64,000 nt of DNA from Neodontobutis hainanensis (lineage: Eukaryota; Chordata; Actinopteri; Gobiiformes; Odontobutidae). The DNA lies in contig JALDNG010000894.1 in NCBI GenBank assembly GCA_024349245.1, positions 1-64,000 of the forward strand, read 5' to 3'. A program made the position numbers and the translations under genes. Shown piece by piece: positions 24,201 to 38,400 of the stretch (positions within the stretch are counted from its first letter, which is position 1; every line of letters starts with the position of its first letter). The notes under the pieces are model-generated. The model did no database searches. It had not been told where the DNA came from and saw only the letters and a list, made by a program, of their open reading frames with translations.

Positions 24201-27200
24201 TATAATAACTGTGTATATGCCCATCAAAGTAGGAAAATAAGTGACACAAATGGGACAACCATTAAAAAAAGAGGTCAGAGATCTTCTGGTGGTTCTTGAA
24301 GTATTGTGCTTTGTTCTGCTGTCAGATCCAATATACTGTTATATTTAGCTTTTAATGCCTCACTGTATCAGGAAAATGAAATGAAATCTGTGCGAGGCAA
24401 GGAACAACAACTAATAGACTAAACGCTGGGCACATCCAGTTTAAAATCCTTTTTAAAAACAATAAACAATGTCAGAGGTGGAAGGACTTGTCAATATCAA
24501 GAAAAGGTACAGACATGAGGTAGAAGTGGGAGTAGAAGTATGTTGGATTTATTGACAAGATGAGATATGCTTTTATTTTGTTCAAGGAGCAAATTTACAT
24601 GCAACAGCAGGACACAGGATGAAATTGCTGTACAGTCTGGAAGCCATCCGCACAAAAGGTTTCCATTTGCTACAGGTTATTGTTGTCTGGGTGGTTGGGA
24701 TCCTGAAGAGCACTCCTTTTCTCTGCCACATCCTCTAGACTGTCCAGTTCCAGTCCAACAACAGATTTTCCCTTCTGCTCAGCTTGTTCAGTCTGCAGCC
24801 TTGATGATCCCTCCCATAGCACACAACGGCAAACACTCCACCGTTCAAAACGTCATTAGGAGCTTGTTGCTGCTCGAAGTTTGAGTGTGTCTTCTGACAA
24901 CTCAGGGATGAGTTTTGTTTCCAGGCAACAGATGATTAAACTCATCTATAGACTAAAAGTGGACTGGACTTTGCCTTGTCAAATATTTCCTTAGCTTTCT
25001 TTCTTTGCAGTGAAAAAAACAAAAAAACAAAAAACACCAATAAGAAGGAGGACAATAAAAGATTTGCTGTTAATCTATAACACAATTAATCTTACTTTTA
25101 ATAAAACATTGAAACAATGAGAAGTGCCCCTCAGAGAACAGAGTAAACATTAAGCAGATATCCTTTCTAACATTGTGACATAATGGTTGGCTGTAGATTC
25201 TTACTCTGCTTGTGACTAACGTTTAGCAGCTATTGAAAGTAAGGTACTGTATAACTGACCTCGGCTGTATCTCAAATGTGTGAGCGCACGTCGCAACAGC
25301 ACTGCGTTTGCAAATCGCACACGGCAGGACTGGAGCAAAAGTCACGTGAGTAAAGACAGCCAGTTGAGCTCGCCGTATGAGTTGCAATGAGAGATGTGTG
25401 TGCATTACAGACTTTTTAGCTCGTGCAAATCTTGATGATCATGCTTACACACACTCAAACTTGCGGATAAACTTGTGGATCTTTTTATGAATTCACAAAC
25501 CTCTACACATGCACACAATCTCTGCACGCATTTGCAAATAGTTTTGCTACAATAATTAGCCCCATAAAAAGCAAGCTGAAAGCAAAGTTGTGGCAACTAA
25601 ACCCCGCTGAAATGAAATGACCCATACAGTGTGTTCTTACCTTCATAATTATAAGGGTTTTTTGTTTATTTTAGAGAGCAGTAGCTAAATGAGTAGTGTA
25701 CATCCACCTCATACCAGATTTTGTTGATGTTCAGTGCTTATTCAGGCTTGGAAATTCTCATCTAATGTGAAAAACCCACTGCTTTACTAATTTAATCTGT
25801 TTTAAATGAGTATAACATTAAAATACATAAAAATGAGCTACAAAATGTTGCACGTCCTTGGGCTGCGTTAACAGTTGTTCATTCTTCAATGCAAACAAAG
25901 GTTGAGCTCAAAAGTTTGATGAGCCCGTTTGTGTCATGGACAGGGCCGAGTGGGAGGCCACAAAAGGACAGATGCATTTTGGTCAGAGATGAGCGTTTCT
26001 TGTTTCAGTCAGTTTGAAACAAATTCACTTTGTACTCTTGTAGGAAATCCGCTGATCTACACCGCAGGCTTAGACGCCCAACAACAGAGCCAGCTCATAA
26101 CAAAGGGATAAAAGTCCAATCTCTGGATACATTTGAGCAGATAAACCCTGAGAGAACTACTGAGGTGGCACCAGGGAGAGAAATATGCATTATTCCTCAA
26201 AAAGGTATGGATTTGCATTTGAAAGTGTCTCAAGTGCAGCACAAAAAAGAGAGGAGATGTGAAGCTTACTGCTGGCAAAAGACATGAAGACAGCCGACAG
26301 TCTGCCAATAATTAAACTTTTCATTGAAGCTGTAGTTTATTAGTATTTGTTTTCCTGTCTGCTCCATTGTGTGGCTCATGTTTCATGCTTAAGGCAGTCA
26401 TTTGCATATATTAAGAGTTGCACTTCAAGGCCTGTTCTGTGACAATAGCCATACATAATACATGAAGGAATGTGAGAAGAAAACACACAATTAGAAACTT
26501 CCAACCACTGCACACTTCTGAGCTGAGAGATGGAGACAACTTTTGAAAAACCAAGTGGAATATCTGTTACACTGCTGAATGATATATTCTTATCAATAAA
26601 AGGACCATAATTATATTAGATTGATACGTCTAATGTGTTATATTAAAGTCAGGTTATAGTATTTTATCTAGTTTTTGTAACTAGAGACAACTGTCTTAGC
26701 ATGTCTTCCTTCAAGAATAAAAATGTATAATGATAATATGCAAATGAGATAATAATATACACTTTTTCAAATACATACTTTTATAGCACCAGAAACAATT
26801 TCCTCTGCTCTCAGGTATCCACTCTGTGATGACACAGAACAGAGGAATATTATGTCCTTTTTGTTGTTATTTATTTACTCACTCACCTTATATGGCTTCC
26901 AGAGATGATCGTATCCCAGCTGCTTGGATGTGACTGTACTCTCATCACTCACTAACTGCAGTTAAGGCAGCAAGTCACCTTTTCATTGATGTCTGGACCA
27001 TGGGAGAACGCCAGACCCAAGAAGAAACCACATTAGTACATGGAGGACATGCAGAAACATGTTTGTGTCCTGTGTATTCAATGACAACAACCCTGATGTA
27101 TTGGTAAAAATCTCACAAGCCAGAAATAAAGCCATCATTTTGACTGAATTGAATTTCTTTGAATAGCAGAAGCACAAAAAATGTGTATAAAGAATAAAGG

Positions 27201-29103
27201 GGATATTAGGAGAATTTGTCTTAATACTAAAAAAACTTTTTAAAACCACCTGTAAAAAGAAATGCAACTGGAACATATTGGTCATTTATTATCAACTTGT
27301 CTGTTTGACATCTCAGCTCCACATACATTCCTTGGGTTAATTGAGTGACTTTAGTTTTACTGGGCAGGAGGGGAATGTTAGGCTGTAATAAAAGGAAAAG
27401 AAGACAGAACTCTGGACAGCACAAGTGATGTAGTCATCCTGTTTTTTATTTGTTTGTTCGTATGAACTGCAGACTGCGGAATCTCTCTTCATCAAATCTA
27501 CTACAGTTTGTGCCCAATGGTGCTTCCCAGACTGCTACACAGAGAATCCTATTGGCTATTTTGGATCAAACTGGCCAAGTGGACTAAGAAGATATCGGTC
27601 AAATCTAGGTCAGATCATGCTTCCAGCACTAAAAGTCTTCTCTTTTTTTCCAAGAGAGCCCATCTTCAAAAGGGTATGTGTTATCCTCAGTTGAGTGGTG
27701 TAACTGTGTTTATACCTGTCAAAACACCTTTCATTCAGACTTTCTATTCTGACCTTGTCCATTCAAAAAGATTTGAATCTGAAACAAGTAAATAAACCCA
27801 AACTTTAACCAAACAATCACAACCTTAACTGAGTCGTGTTTGTTCCCCAAGCCCCCCAAAGTTAAGCATGTTTTATGAAAGATAAACACAAGCACCACTC
27901 AAGTCCTCAAATTAGAGGACTTGAGGTCTCTTGCAGTGTGTGAAAAACTCCCAAATTATTGTGAAATTTAAGCTGTACAATACTAAAGAGGAAAACTAAG
28001 TTCAGGAAGCAGTGTTTTACACCAAAGAAACTTCAAGCACCAAGGTCAAAACACAAAATGGTTTCAAACTGTAACAAATCTCGAGTGGGTCGCTCCGCCA
28101 ACACTGCAGCGACGACAGCGCGCACACTCAGGGACAATGAGATGTCATTTATAGAATTGCACTTTCAGACAGCGAAGAAGAAATGATGCTGTAGCTCTGG
28201 CCTGCACTTCACCAATGACCCTTTTCTCACACACAACTCCGAGTTGGGCACAAACATTTACAAGCCACCATTATAAGCACAGCCTTCAATTCTAGCCAAA
28301 CCATGGGCTATAAATCTGTCAGCGTGAAGGTGAACATTAGGAGCTGCTAGTATCTCTGAGGACAGTCTGAGGGCCATTTGAGCAAATACATAAAGCAAAC
28401 TGTTGTGTTACCACCAAAATATGACTGGATCTCACTCCACTTTCACTCAATGTAAGTGTCATAAAAAGAACATATCAGTCTCTATAGACAGTTTATTGTC
28501 CAAAAACATTCAAAGTGTTTGTAGCTACAGGACAAACTGTCTGTTACCAGTCTGTCAAAGGATGCTATAATAAAGTAGATTTCACATTTGGTCCTATTGC
28601 GAATGCTAAAAATAACTCTTTTTAAGTTTCTGTCTTAGTTTCAATGGAAGAATGGTATGTCTTATTGGAGCTGGTGCCATTGACAGCTTGATGGGAATAA
28701 GTGTCAGTGTAAACCAATGATACAAACCATAACTATGAGAATGAATTCAAAAACATTTATTTGACAAATTTTAGTTTGATGCCATCATGTGAGATTGAGT
28801 AATAACAATCAAAATGTGGTGAAAATAGCTGCTGTAAATGCGCATTTAAACTTTGATTTGTTGTCTAAAAAGTTGACATATTAATCTTTATCTAAATCTA
28901 AATACCAGTGTGGCCCCATAAACCTTCATATTGTTTACTTTATAAATTAAGCTCACATTTAGACTTTTTCCTTGATGCTGTTACATAAGTGCTGTAAACA
29001 GTGATTGTTCCATAAAAGGTATATTTTAAAGGCTATAAATTCTCATTTCCACATAGAGTCCTCAATAATCCACTATAAAAGAAAAGGCTCAAAGAAGAAG
29101 AAG
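21246..29103. other. Non-coding, no gene recognised
   Basis: Long stretch with no accepted gene. The region 23000-23520 is relatively GC-rich and has overlapping open frames on both strands, none with family resemblance. That pattern suggests composition, not coding. An A-rich simple tract lies around 25012-25036. Several CpG-containing patches (for example 28080-28130) could be regulatory, but nothing specific was seen. Confidence 0.35.
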
Positions 29104-29160
29104 AAAATGTTTAGAGCACATTTTGTACTTGTAAGTAACTCAATGTGCTTTACAGAAATG
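29104..29160. repeat. Interspersed repeat fragment (possible)
   Basis: The phrase pattern AGCACATTTTGTA ... CAATGTGCTTTACA resembles a dispersed teleost repeat also seen, better preserved, at 63330-63615. Boundaries and class are uncertain. Confidence 0.35.
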
Positions 29161-30854
29161 ACATAAAAGTTTTAGCAAATAACAAACTTAGAAGAAAGAA
29201 AAAATAGAATTAAACAAAATAAACAAAAAACAAACAAAAAAAAAACTAAAGTAAATTATAGCAGTATGTAAAATGCACAACATAAACAGGTGTATTACAG
29301 TTGTTGTTATTAAACAGTGAGAAAAGGTGTGCTATTCTTAATAAGCAGGTGACCATAAGCTTTCTGTCACAAAGTCTGATTCTCATGACATTGCACAGTG
29401 TGACATGAGCAATCTCACAGTTGTTCCCCTCAAAAATGCTAGCAAAAAATATGACCAGATAGAACTGCTCCACAGAACAAGTCTGCTCCACAGGACCATC
29501 TGGGAAGGCTCCTGTTGAAAACGTTTGTAAAAGGGCAGGTGCTTTCAATAAATAAAATCTAAAATGTAGCCGAGCAGAGACTAAACATAACTTTTTAAGT
29601 AGTTAGTTAATGAAAACCTATTAGAATAATGATTGAACAAGGATTTTAATGTTTAGATGCAACAGCTTGTTCACATGACGTCTGCCTTTGTAAAGACCAC
29701 AAACAGAATAAAGTCAGTCCAAACTTGAAACGCTAGAATAAGTCCAACTAATTCTCTGTTCAATTCAATCAGTCTGCATAATTGTTAATTAAACAGACGC
29801 TGAAATCTGTGAAGGCTCCGTCCGTCTGAGGCCAGTCTACAGGCCATTCCCAAGTGCCAGGATCCTTCCTTGGGAGGACTCTTCTGGAGGAAAACCACCT
29901 GCTGAAAATGTGTTCCATTTGGTTTCAAACTCCACCTCCTCCCAAGGACTGAGTCCTCCGTTTGGCTAAAATACCCAGGATGCATCTGTGGATCCTTTGT
30001 TGTCTTTCCCTATCCACAATGCACCACAAGTGTTTTACAAAAAAAAGGCATTAGAAGAGAAAGTGTGGCTCAAAGCGGACAATTTTCAGTGTGTAGATTT
30101 GCTGTGTTCATGTTGTTTTTTTTTTTTTTTTAACATTTGCTTAATATACCAGTGCAGATCAGTTTTATTTTTGAATTTATATATATATGGTTGTTGTGTC
30201 AGCATTTTTATAGAGTTTTTGAGTCATCATGCATGACATACCAAGCTGCTCTTGTTTTACAAAAAATACATATGACTTTAAATAAATAAAGTAAATATTA
30301 GCGAAAGTAACTATTCAGCTCCACAAATGTTTTTGTCTTTTTTTCCTGAGCTATGGATCAACACACCAGACTGTAATTATAAAAATAATCTTTAGGTTTT
30401 TTATTGTATTATTTTTTGTTAAGAATTTATAATTTATAATTTTTTTGCTTAACATTGTATTTTATATCATAGTCAAATATTTAATGAGCAATAACAAAAA
30501 ACAACATATAACAAAAATTAAGCATTGATGTATTTTGTTTAGAGAATAAAATACAGTGACAAAACTGTGGGCGGGGCTTTTGATAATGCAGCTTTAAAGC
30601 CTGTTTATCAAAGCGTAACTTTTAGTTAATATTTTTAAAACCATTTAAACATTAATTGTATTATTATTTTTTTGTCTTTGGTTATGGTTATAGGATTGCA
30701 GTTACAATTCTCTCTTTTTTTCCCTTTAGTTACAGATAAAAGTTTACAGTTTACGTTTACAATGTATTAATTAATAATTCAGGTCATGTCTGGAAATGAG
30801 TTAACAATCAGTGCTGCTTTGGCGTGGACTCACTGAGCTTTGAGAGGGTAGAGT
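29161..30854. other. Non-coding, nothing recognised
   Basis: AT-rich sequence with a poly-T tract near 30115-30132. No gene or clear element was identified. Confidence 0.4.
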
Positions 30855-30862
30855 TCATAGGG

Positions 30863-31526
30863 CAGGGGTCATCAACTAAATTTGCTTGGGGGCCAGAAAT
30901 ACATATCTTTGCTTTTTAATTTTATTTGGTTTCTTTACTGTTAAATATATTTTCTTGTTTTTCTTTTTTGACTGAAAACCTTTTGAAAACAATTTTCCCC
31001 TTCATCTTTTCTGATTTTGGTAATGCCTGGCTCCAGACTAACTTTTTTTTGTCATCGTCACAAAAGCCAGTTCCAACTGTCCTGAAGTGAAGTGAATGTC
31101 CACTGTCCCCATTTATTTAAAATACAGGCTAATGTTTGTTCATATATATAAATAAACTTAAACTTAGATAAAATCCATGTTGGAGAGAGTAAAGCTCAGC
31201 CTCAGACTCATTAAGCACCCGTCGTTAAGTCCGTGGAACTGACTCGGCCTGGATAGACCTCAGCAGGAGAGAGACAGAGGGTGAGCGAGTGAACGCCTTT
31301 GCTAAAGTGGATTTAAAACTATTTCCATTGTGCAAAGTTTAAAACTGTGCTGATATTGTGCATGTCCACCTCCTAAACTGACTCACAGTGACAGGAGGGA
31401 GGTGTGTGCTTCGCCCCGAAGCCGTCCCAAGGAGCGAGCATTGTGGCCCATCCCTAGGCTGGGGGGCCAGTTATAAAGCTGTGGGGGGCCTGATGTGGCC
31501 CTAGGGCTGGGAGTTGATGATCACTG
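30863..31526. mobile_element. hAT-type DNA transposon, non-autonomous
   Basis: The left end starts CAGGGGTCATCAACT and the right end is its near-inverse (AGTTGATGATCACTG). The subterminal GGGGGCCAG words are also mirrored. Flanking 8-bp sequences, TCATAGGG (30855-30862) and TCATAAGG (31527-31534), match at 7 of 8 positions, as expected for an ageing hAT target duplication. The 664-bp interior shows no transposase, so it is a deletion derivative or MITE. Confidence 0.85.
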
Positions 31527-31534
31527 TCATAAGG

Positions 31535-33651
31535 ACACAGCGTTCATATGAGAAGCACTCCCCATATGTTTATGTTGTTGTTGTCTGCGTGTCATGGTGA
31601 TGTGTGACATGTGGCGGCTATAAAAATAATCCAGACAAAAGGTCATGTTCAGCTTGCCAAAATAAACTTAATTACACAAATAATGTGAGAACCCCGCAGA
31701 GGTTTAGCCAATCTATATGTCAATGAGAGCGCCAGATAAGATGCAGGAGGTGGTAACTAAGGAGAAAACGCAGCTTGTAACACGGTACTCTTATGCCATA
31801 TGATATGTCTTTTCCAGTAATTACCGTAGCACGCTTGCATCTCTGTTTGAAATGTGAGCATTGTCTGTCAGTGATAACACTCGCTCTGTGCCAGATGGCT
31901 GAGGGCGTGTGGTCCGGCTTCACACTTCTTTAGAGAGAGAGGCAGAAGCAGGTATTAGCCTCTCTGTGCTGTTGGGAAGATGGTTCACCTACTGTTGATG
32001 TTGCTATTGCCCCACTGTAAAAACAAAACAATGCATTCTTAGGGCAAAGTATTCTTTCTTGTAACGAACACTGATTAGACCCTGTAGCCTAAACTATGTA
32101 GACCAATCGAGTTTATCACAGACCCCAATGTTAAATCACTGTTTATGGAAGCAGGTTTGGGCAGTGGGTTGGACATAAACTGTATTAATTCCCCAGGATT
32201 AGCCACATGGAGAGTTCAAGACCTGAGATTCGCCTTCTGGTGGTAAAGTTAAGACATTAATTTATTTTTAACATAATTTTAATTTAGTCTTAAGCTTAAT
32301 AGAAAGTGACTGTCGACATAAAGCATTAGAACAAAAGATAAATAGTAGGTGACACATCATACACCTGGCATAGTTATTGACTTCCCAAACGTCTCCCTTC
32401 TGGAAAGACCGGTCTAAAATGAGGCATGGTCTGATGCCTTTGCAGTTGGAACAGCATTCAGCCAATGACTATTAAGACATTTTAACATGAAAAAGTGTAT
32501 AGAGCTATAAACCAATATTTGGAGGTAATAATCTTATTGTAAAATATGAATGATTATTTACATTAATAATTATTCCTATTACCAATGTAATAATATTAAT
32601 AAGGTGCATCTCCACCTGCACATCAGTGTTTGCATGTTTAGTAGATTGTATCCAAAATGCCCACAAAAACCTCACAAATAAAAATGGAAGTAATCAGTAA
32701 TGCATCTACTATAGGTTGACTGTAAAAGTAAGCCTTATTGTAATGGCTGCTTTGCAGACCTGGTAGACCAAATACCTATAAATAAATTACCTAAGGGACA
32801 CATGACTCGTCTCAGCTCCATGTTATTCCCTTTACTCTCTACACTTTGCACTTTTTTCTAGCTTCTTTCTTATCTGTTAAATAAAGCCAAAATAACTCAA
32901 AAGTTTATAGCTTCTGTAACATCTGTAAAATATCAGAAATTTGTAATAATAACCTGGTAAATAACAAAGTTCAGCCTCTTTACACTGTGCACCAACCTCT
33001 GGACACACCCTAAAAGTGAAAGTAATCATTAAAACCTGGACCAGAAATAGAAAGATTAGGAAGTGTAAGCTTTAGGAATGGACCTGGACCGCTCTGGTGA
33101 CATGGTAAATGCTCTGCCAAGTGAGCTGCTGAAGTCACACCAGGATAGAAGATCACATATGACTCTATTTGTGTGTTGCAATGTAACAGCTTTGTATTCA
33201 AAATTAGCTTTATTCATTTTAGTTAATGTCTTTTTGTCACAATGATATCAAAAGAACTCATAAATAGGCAACAAATATATACAGCTTTATCTCGTCAACA
33301 TAGGATGCCTTGGGGACGATAGCGACTCTGACTTCCATATATTATGTTTTGTGAATGAGAACTGGCTGTAAGGAGATAAAGATCCTGGGCACCGTCACAG
33401 CTGTAGTTTGTTTTGTGAAGGAACAAGATAAGAGCGTCTAACTCTAGATAAACACACAGTGAGACAGCCAAGCTATTAGTTAAACTGTGCCTTTGTGGAA
33501 ATACATCTTCCTTGTGTTCTCCTGCTGCTGTTCAGTGGAGACTGCCAACTCCACTGCATCGACTTTGATTGAGGAAATGTGCTGATAAATACTAAAGTTT
33601 GAGAGTAAATTGTTCTTGTAATAATGAGTTTGTCTGTGGTTGTTTGTCCAG
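31535..33651. other. Non-coding sequence upstream of the TAFA exon
   Basis: No gene recognised. This is either intron 1 or the 5' flank of the TAFA gene, depending on where its untranslated first exon lies. The final bases before 33652 form a splice acceptor (TTGTTTGTCCAG). Confidence 0.45.
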
Positions 33652-33755
33652 GATGAGTGAGCAATACACGCAGACCGGAAGCAGAGGGGCTCTTCTCGTT
33701 GCGGTGCTTGTGATCGGTGTCTGGGACATGTTACTACCAACAGAGGGCTCCTCAG
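33652..33755 (+). CDS. tafa2: TAFA2-like, signal-peptide exon
   Basis: This exon carries the start codon (33653) and 34 codons of an N-terminal secretion signal. A short polar stretch (MSEQYTQTGSRG) is followed by a hydrophobic core (ALLVAVLVIGVW) and a small-residue end (TEGSS). A TTTGTCCAG acceptor precedes it and a consensus GTGAGT donor follows at 33756. It ends in phase 1, which joins in frame to the exon at 58292. TAFA proteins are small secreted, mainly brain-expressed chemokine-like ligands. In TAFA2 the signal peptide likewise begins MS and sits on its own exon. The exon alone would not identify the gene; the identification rests on the downstream cysteine-rich exon. There is no sign of damage here. 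Ordering and strand support a single gene reading left to right. Confidence 0.75.
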
Positions 33756-33875
33756 GTGAGTCTCACAACACAGTAATGTCTGCTTTCATAAACCATCACT
33801 TCAAATCCCCTCTTTGGAGAACAGGAAAACAAGTTTGTTAATTTAGCAGAATTACTTTACAGAATTACAGCATAA

Positions 33876-34090
33876 AATAAGGCCCAATCCCAATTCTACC
33901 CCTTAGCCCTTGTTTTGTGCGTTCACAAAAGACAAAGGGGTGTTGTCAATGCTCATTTGGATCAAGGGAAAAGGGTAAGTGGTAGAGGGGTACACCCCTT
34001 TAAACAGAGATTTTGGAGGGCCACACTTGAAACAATGTCCCAGCATGCATGCTGGGACATTGTGCTGCGAGAGTTGTGAAAAATGTAACT
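33876..34090. mobile_element. Probable DNA-transposon fragment
   Basis: Starts with GGCCCAATCCCAATTC and CCCCTT/AAGGGG words arranged in opposite orientations, a layout common to one group of short fish DNA elements. It contains a long perfect palindrome (34032-34063). A matching right terminal repeat was not found, so the copy is probably incomplete. Confidence 0.45.
34032..34063. repeat. Perfect 32-bp palindrome
   Basis: Each 16-base half (ACAATGTCCCAGCATG and its exact reverse complement) meets with no spacer. It sits within the probable DNA-element fragment at 33876-34090. The extended CCCAGCATGCATGCTGGG core suggests an origin as a foldback end. Confidence 0.95.
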
Positions 34091-35416
34091 AATTTAGAAA
34101 AAAAATAAAGATTTTAAAATTACAACAGTGCTGTTTTATGTTCCTTTAATCTTGAACTTGTTTATGCACGTTAGCCCCGTGTTAGCCTCACGTTAGTTTC
34201 ACATCGACAGGTCACAGTCTTGTATTTGCAGAATTTTTGTTTACTTTTTATTTGCTATTGTATAACACGGCTATCTGTTTTTCTGCCAATATAAATTAAT
34301 ATTTATTGTTGATTTTGTGCTCATCCTTCAGTGTCTTGTGTCGGTGACAGAATAAATAGCAGCTGATACTGTTCAGAGCAAGACTCAAGTCAAAATACAA
34401 TAAACTGTTCAGACGCTGTCTGATGATGACGGATGTATTATTAGACCTTATCGTAACATTATGTAGTTTATTAAAATATACTGTCTATAGCCTAATTATG
34501 AAGACTTATTATAATATGACATTACACATATATTTTACACCTTTCTTTGGAGGAATAAGGGGTTGATGCCTAAGTCTGCTTTCAGCTGTAAAACATGTTA
34601 GTGGACTAAATAGTGATACAAGGAAAGACAATTCAGTTTAACAATTTAAGTTAAACACATTAATTATAGACTCTTTGAATTTGTTTATTTTGGGAGAATA
34701 GCCATTTAAAGCTTCATAACATTTAAATGCAAGGAGCTATACACACACTCCTTTGGTCATTCCTGCTAATCTCTACATTTCTCATTAAATTTATATTTGT
34801 CTCTCAAACTTATCACAAGTACCACCTAAAAATATACCAGTTCAAAATCAGACACAAAAGTTAAAAGCCAGTAAAATCATAATAACTTAATCATCAGACA
34901 TGCCTCTTGTGACATGCAAAGAAATGAAATACCTTGGTCAATTTTTAACAGACAGGTAGACCTGTTAAAGAGATATTCAGAGACAGCAAACTATGTCAAT
35001 GCACAGGGCAATATGTTGATTAGTAACTTTAGTGCTCTTCTAGTGTTAAATGTTCTCTTTTTAGAGTTTTCTGTACACCACTGTATACAGCTCATCTCTG
35101 GTGGAACTACAGAAGAAGTAGTTTACGTAAACTCATTGTGGCCTACAGCAATGCTTTTAGATTATTGCTCAAGGTCTCAAGATGGCACAGTGCCAGCCAA
35201 CTGTTTGTGAACTCTCAAATACCCACATATGAGGCACTGCAAGGACAATTAATGTTTTAATTTATGAGTTAGCTGGAAGAGTCTGAAAACTCCATTATAG
35301 AGTCTCTGACTAACACAGCACTGAGCTGCTACAGATACACATCTGAACTGGGGAAAAAATGGATTCAGAGGCTTCATATTAAACTTCATATAATGGACCT
35401 AACAGTATTCTAACAC
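34091..35416. other. Non-coding, nothing recognised
   Basis: Intronic sequence with no identifiable gene or repeat, ending at the TA-rich tail of the LINE. Confidence 0.4.
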
Positions 35417-35481
35417 TATATATATATATAACTTTGTCCTTTAATCTCCGCGGGTGGTCTTATCCTTAGTGCTCAGGTCCT

Positions 35482-38400
35482 CTACCAGAGGCCTGGGAGC
35501 TTGAGGGTTCTGCGCAGTATCTTTGCTGTTCCTAGTACTGCACTTTTCTGGACCGAGATGTCTGGTGTTCTTCCTGGGATCTGCTGTAGCCACTCTTCCA
35601 GTTTGGGGGTCACTGCCCCGAGTGCTCCGATAACCACGGGCACCACTGTGGCCTTCACCTTCCAAGCTTTTTTCCAACTCTTTTCTGAGCCCTTGGTATT
35701 TCTTTAGTTTCTCATGTTAGTTTTTCCTGATGTTATCATTATTGTCACGTCAACCACAACGACTTTCCTCTGCTGTTTGTCCACCACCACGATGTCTGGT
35801 TGGTTCACCATTACCATTCTGTCTGGAATCTGGAAGTCCCACAGGATCTTGGCTCGGTCATTCTCTACCACCTTTGGAGGTGTTTCCCACTTTGACCTCA
35901 GGGTTTTCAGTGACGTACTCCGTACAGATGTTCCTGTACACTATGCCAGCCACTTAATGCCATGTTACGCTTCATGTATGCTTTCCCTGCCAGCATCTTA
36001 CACCCTGCAGTTATGTGCTGAATTGTTTCAGGGATCCTCTTTGCACAGCCTACACCTTGGGTCTTGTCTGGTGTGGTAGATCTGGGCCTCTATTGCTCTT
36101 GCGCTCATGGCCTGTTCCTGTGCAGCCATGATGAGTGCCTCTGTGCTGTCCTTCAGTCCGACCTGCTCCAGCCATTGGTAGGATTTCTTGATATCAGCCA
36201 CTTCAGATATGTTCGGTGGTACATCCCATGTAGGGGTTTGTCCTCCCATGATGGTCCCTCCTCCAGCTCCTCTTCCGCTGCTCCCCATTGCCTGAGACAT
36301 TCACTGAGCACGTAATCTGTTGGGGCCTTATCTTTGATGTACTTGTGGATCTTGGATGTTTCATCCTGGATAGTGGCTCTCACACTCACTAGTCCACGGC
36401 TGCCTTCCTTACAGCTAGCGTACAGTCTCAGGGTGCTGGATTTGGAATGGAACTCTCCATACATGGTGAGGAGCTTTCGTGTCTTAACGTCTGTGGTCTG
36501 TATCTCTTCCTTTGGCCACCTTATTATTCCCGCAGGGTATCTGATCACTGGCAGGGCGTAGCTGTTTATTTCCTGTGCCTTGTTCTTTCCATTGAGCTGA
36601 CTTCTTAGGACTTGCCTTACTCGTTGGAGGTATTTGGCAGTTGCTGTTTTAATTGTTACCTCTTCAAGGTTGCTATTTGCCTGTGGTATTCCAAGGTACT
36701 TGTAACCATCCTCAATGTCTGCTATTGTTCCTTCTGGGAGTGAGACTCCTTCTGTGTGGACTACCTTCCCTCTCTTTGTCACCATTCGACTACACTTCTC
36801 AAGCCGAATGACATCCCAATGTCAGAGCTGTAGATCCTGGTGGTGTGGATCAGTGAGTCGATGTCCCGCTCGTTCTTAGCGTATAGCTTGATGTCATCCA
36901 TGTAGAGGAGGTGACTGATGGTGGCCCCATTCCTGAGTCGGTATCCATAGCCAGTCTTGTTGATTATTTGGCTGAGGGGTTCAGACCTATGCAGAACAGC
37001 AGTGGGGACAGAGCATCTCCTTGGTATATGCCACATTTGATGGATACTTGTGCAAGTGGCTTGCCATTGGTCTCAAGGGTGGTTTTCCATAGCCTCATCG
37101 AGTTTGCAATGAAGTGTCTTAGAGTCCTGTTGATGTTGTACATCTCCAAGCATTCAGTGATCCATGTGTGTGGCATTGAGTCATATGCTTTCTTGTAATC
37201 AATCCAGGCAGTGCACAGGTTGGTGTGTCGGGTTCTGCAGTCTTGGGTGACTGTTCTGTCAACCAGGAGTTGGTGTTTGGCTCCTCTGGTTTCTTTCCCG
37301 ATGCCCTTCTGTGCTTTGCTCATGTATTGATCCATGTGCCCACTTATCTTAGCCGCGATGATGCCTGACATGAGCTTCCATGTTGTGGAGAGACAGGTTA
37401 TTGGCCGATAGTTGGATGGGACTGTACCTTTGTGGGATCCTTCAAGATCAGGATTGTACGCCTTCGGTAAGCCATTCAGGGTGCGCCCCATCCCTTAGCA
37501 GCTGGTTCATTTGTGCTGCAAGGCGCTCGTGGAGTGCAGTGAACTTCTTTAGCCAGTAGGTGTGGATCCTGTCAGGGCCCGGTGCTGTCCAGTTTTTCAT
37601 ACCTGAGACTCTTTCTTGGACGCCTGCCGCTGTGATGGTAACTGGATTCTGTTCAGGAGGTTGCTGTGGTCCTCTCTCAGAGCCACCAGCCACTGTGCAT
37701 CGCTGTTGTGTGATGCCTCCCTCTCCCATATATTTTTCCAGTATTGTTCAGTTTCCAGCCTTGGTGGGTCCTCTGCTGTTATTATTACGCTGCCACTGAG
37801 CGTACACTTTCGCAGAGTTGAGTTGCGAACAGCCGGTTTATTCTTCTGGCTTCATTCTCTCTTGTGTACCTCTTTAGGCGGCTGGCCAAGGCTTGGAGCC
37901 TTTGTTTGGCAGTTTCAAGTGCTTCAGGTATTGGCATCTGGTTGTACCTATTGGGTACTTGTTTTCTCATTGCACCTTTCTTGGCCTCTGTCATTTGGCT
38001 CACTTCTCTCCGTGCCTTCTTGATTTTAGCCTCCAGCCTTTGTTTCCATGGTGGGTATTGTTTATCATGGTTCCCATGGTTGCTCTTATAGCCAAGCATC
38101 TCGAGGATCACTGCTGCTGAGGTGTATATCAGCTCATTGGTTTCAGTGATGGTTGCGGTAGAGATCGCACTCAATGCTGCATTCACATCTTCTAGGAGAC
38201 TTTCTGATGGTACTTCACTTAGCCGTTGTAGTTGGCGTCGGGTTGCCTTTCATTCATCCTCGCCATGATCTTGTCTTTCAGGTCAGTCGCTGCCTCGTCT
38301 CAGCGTTATTGCACTTATTGGGGCTTGCCAATCTCTGGTTGGGGAGCCCTTGTTGGCTCCCCTCTGACCTCTCGTCCCTGGCTCCCTTGCCGTAGCATTT

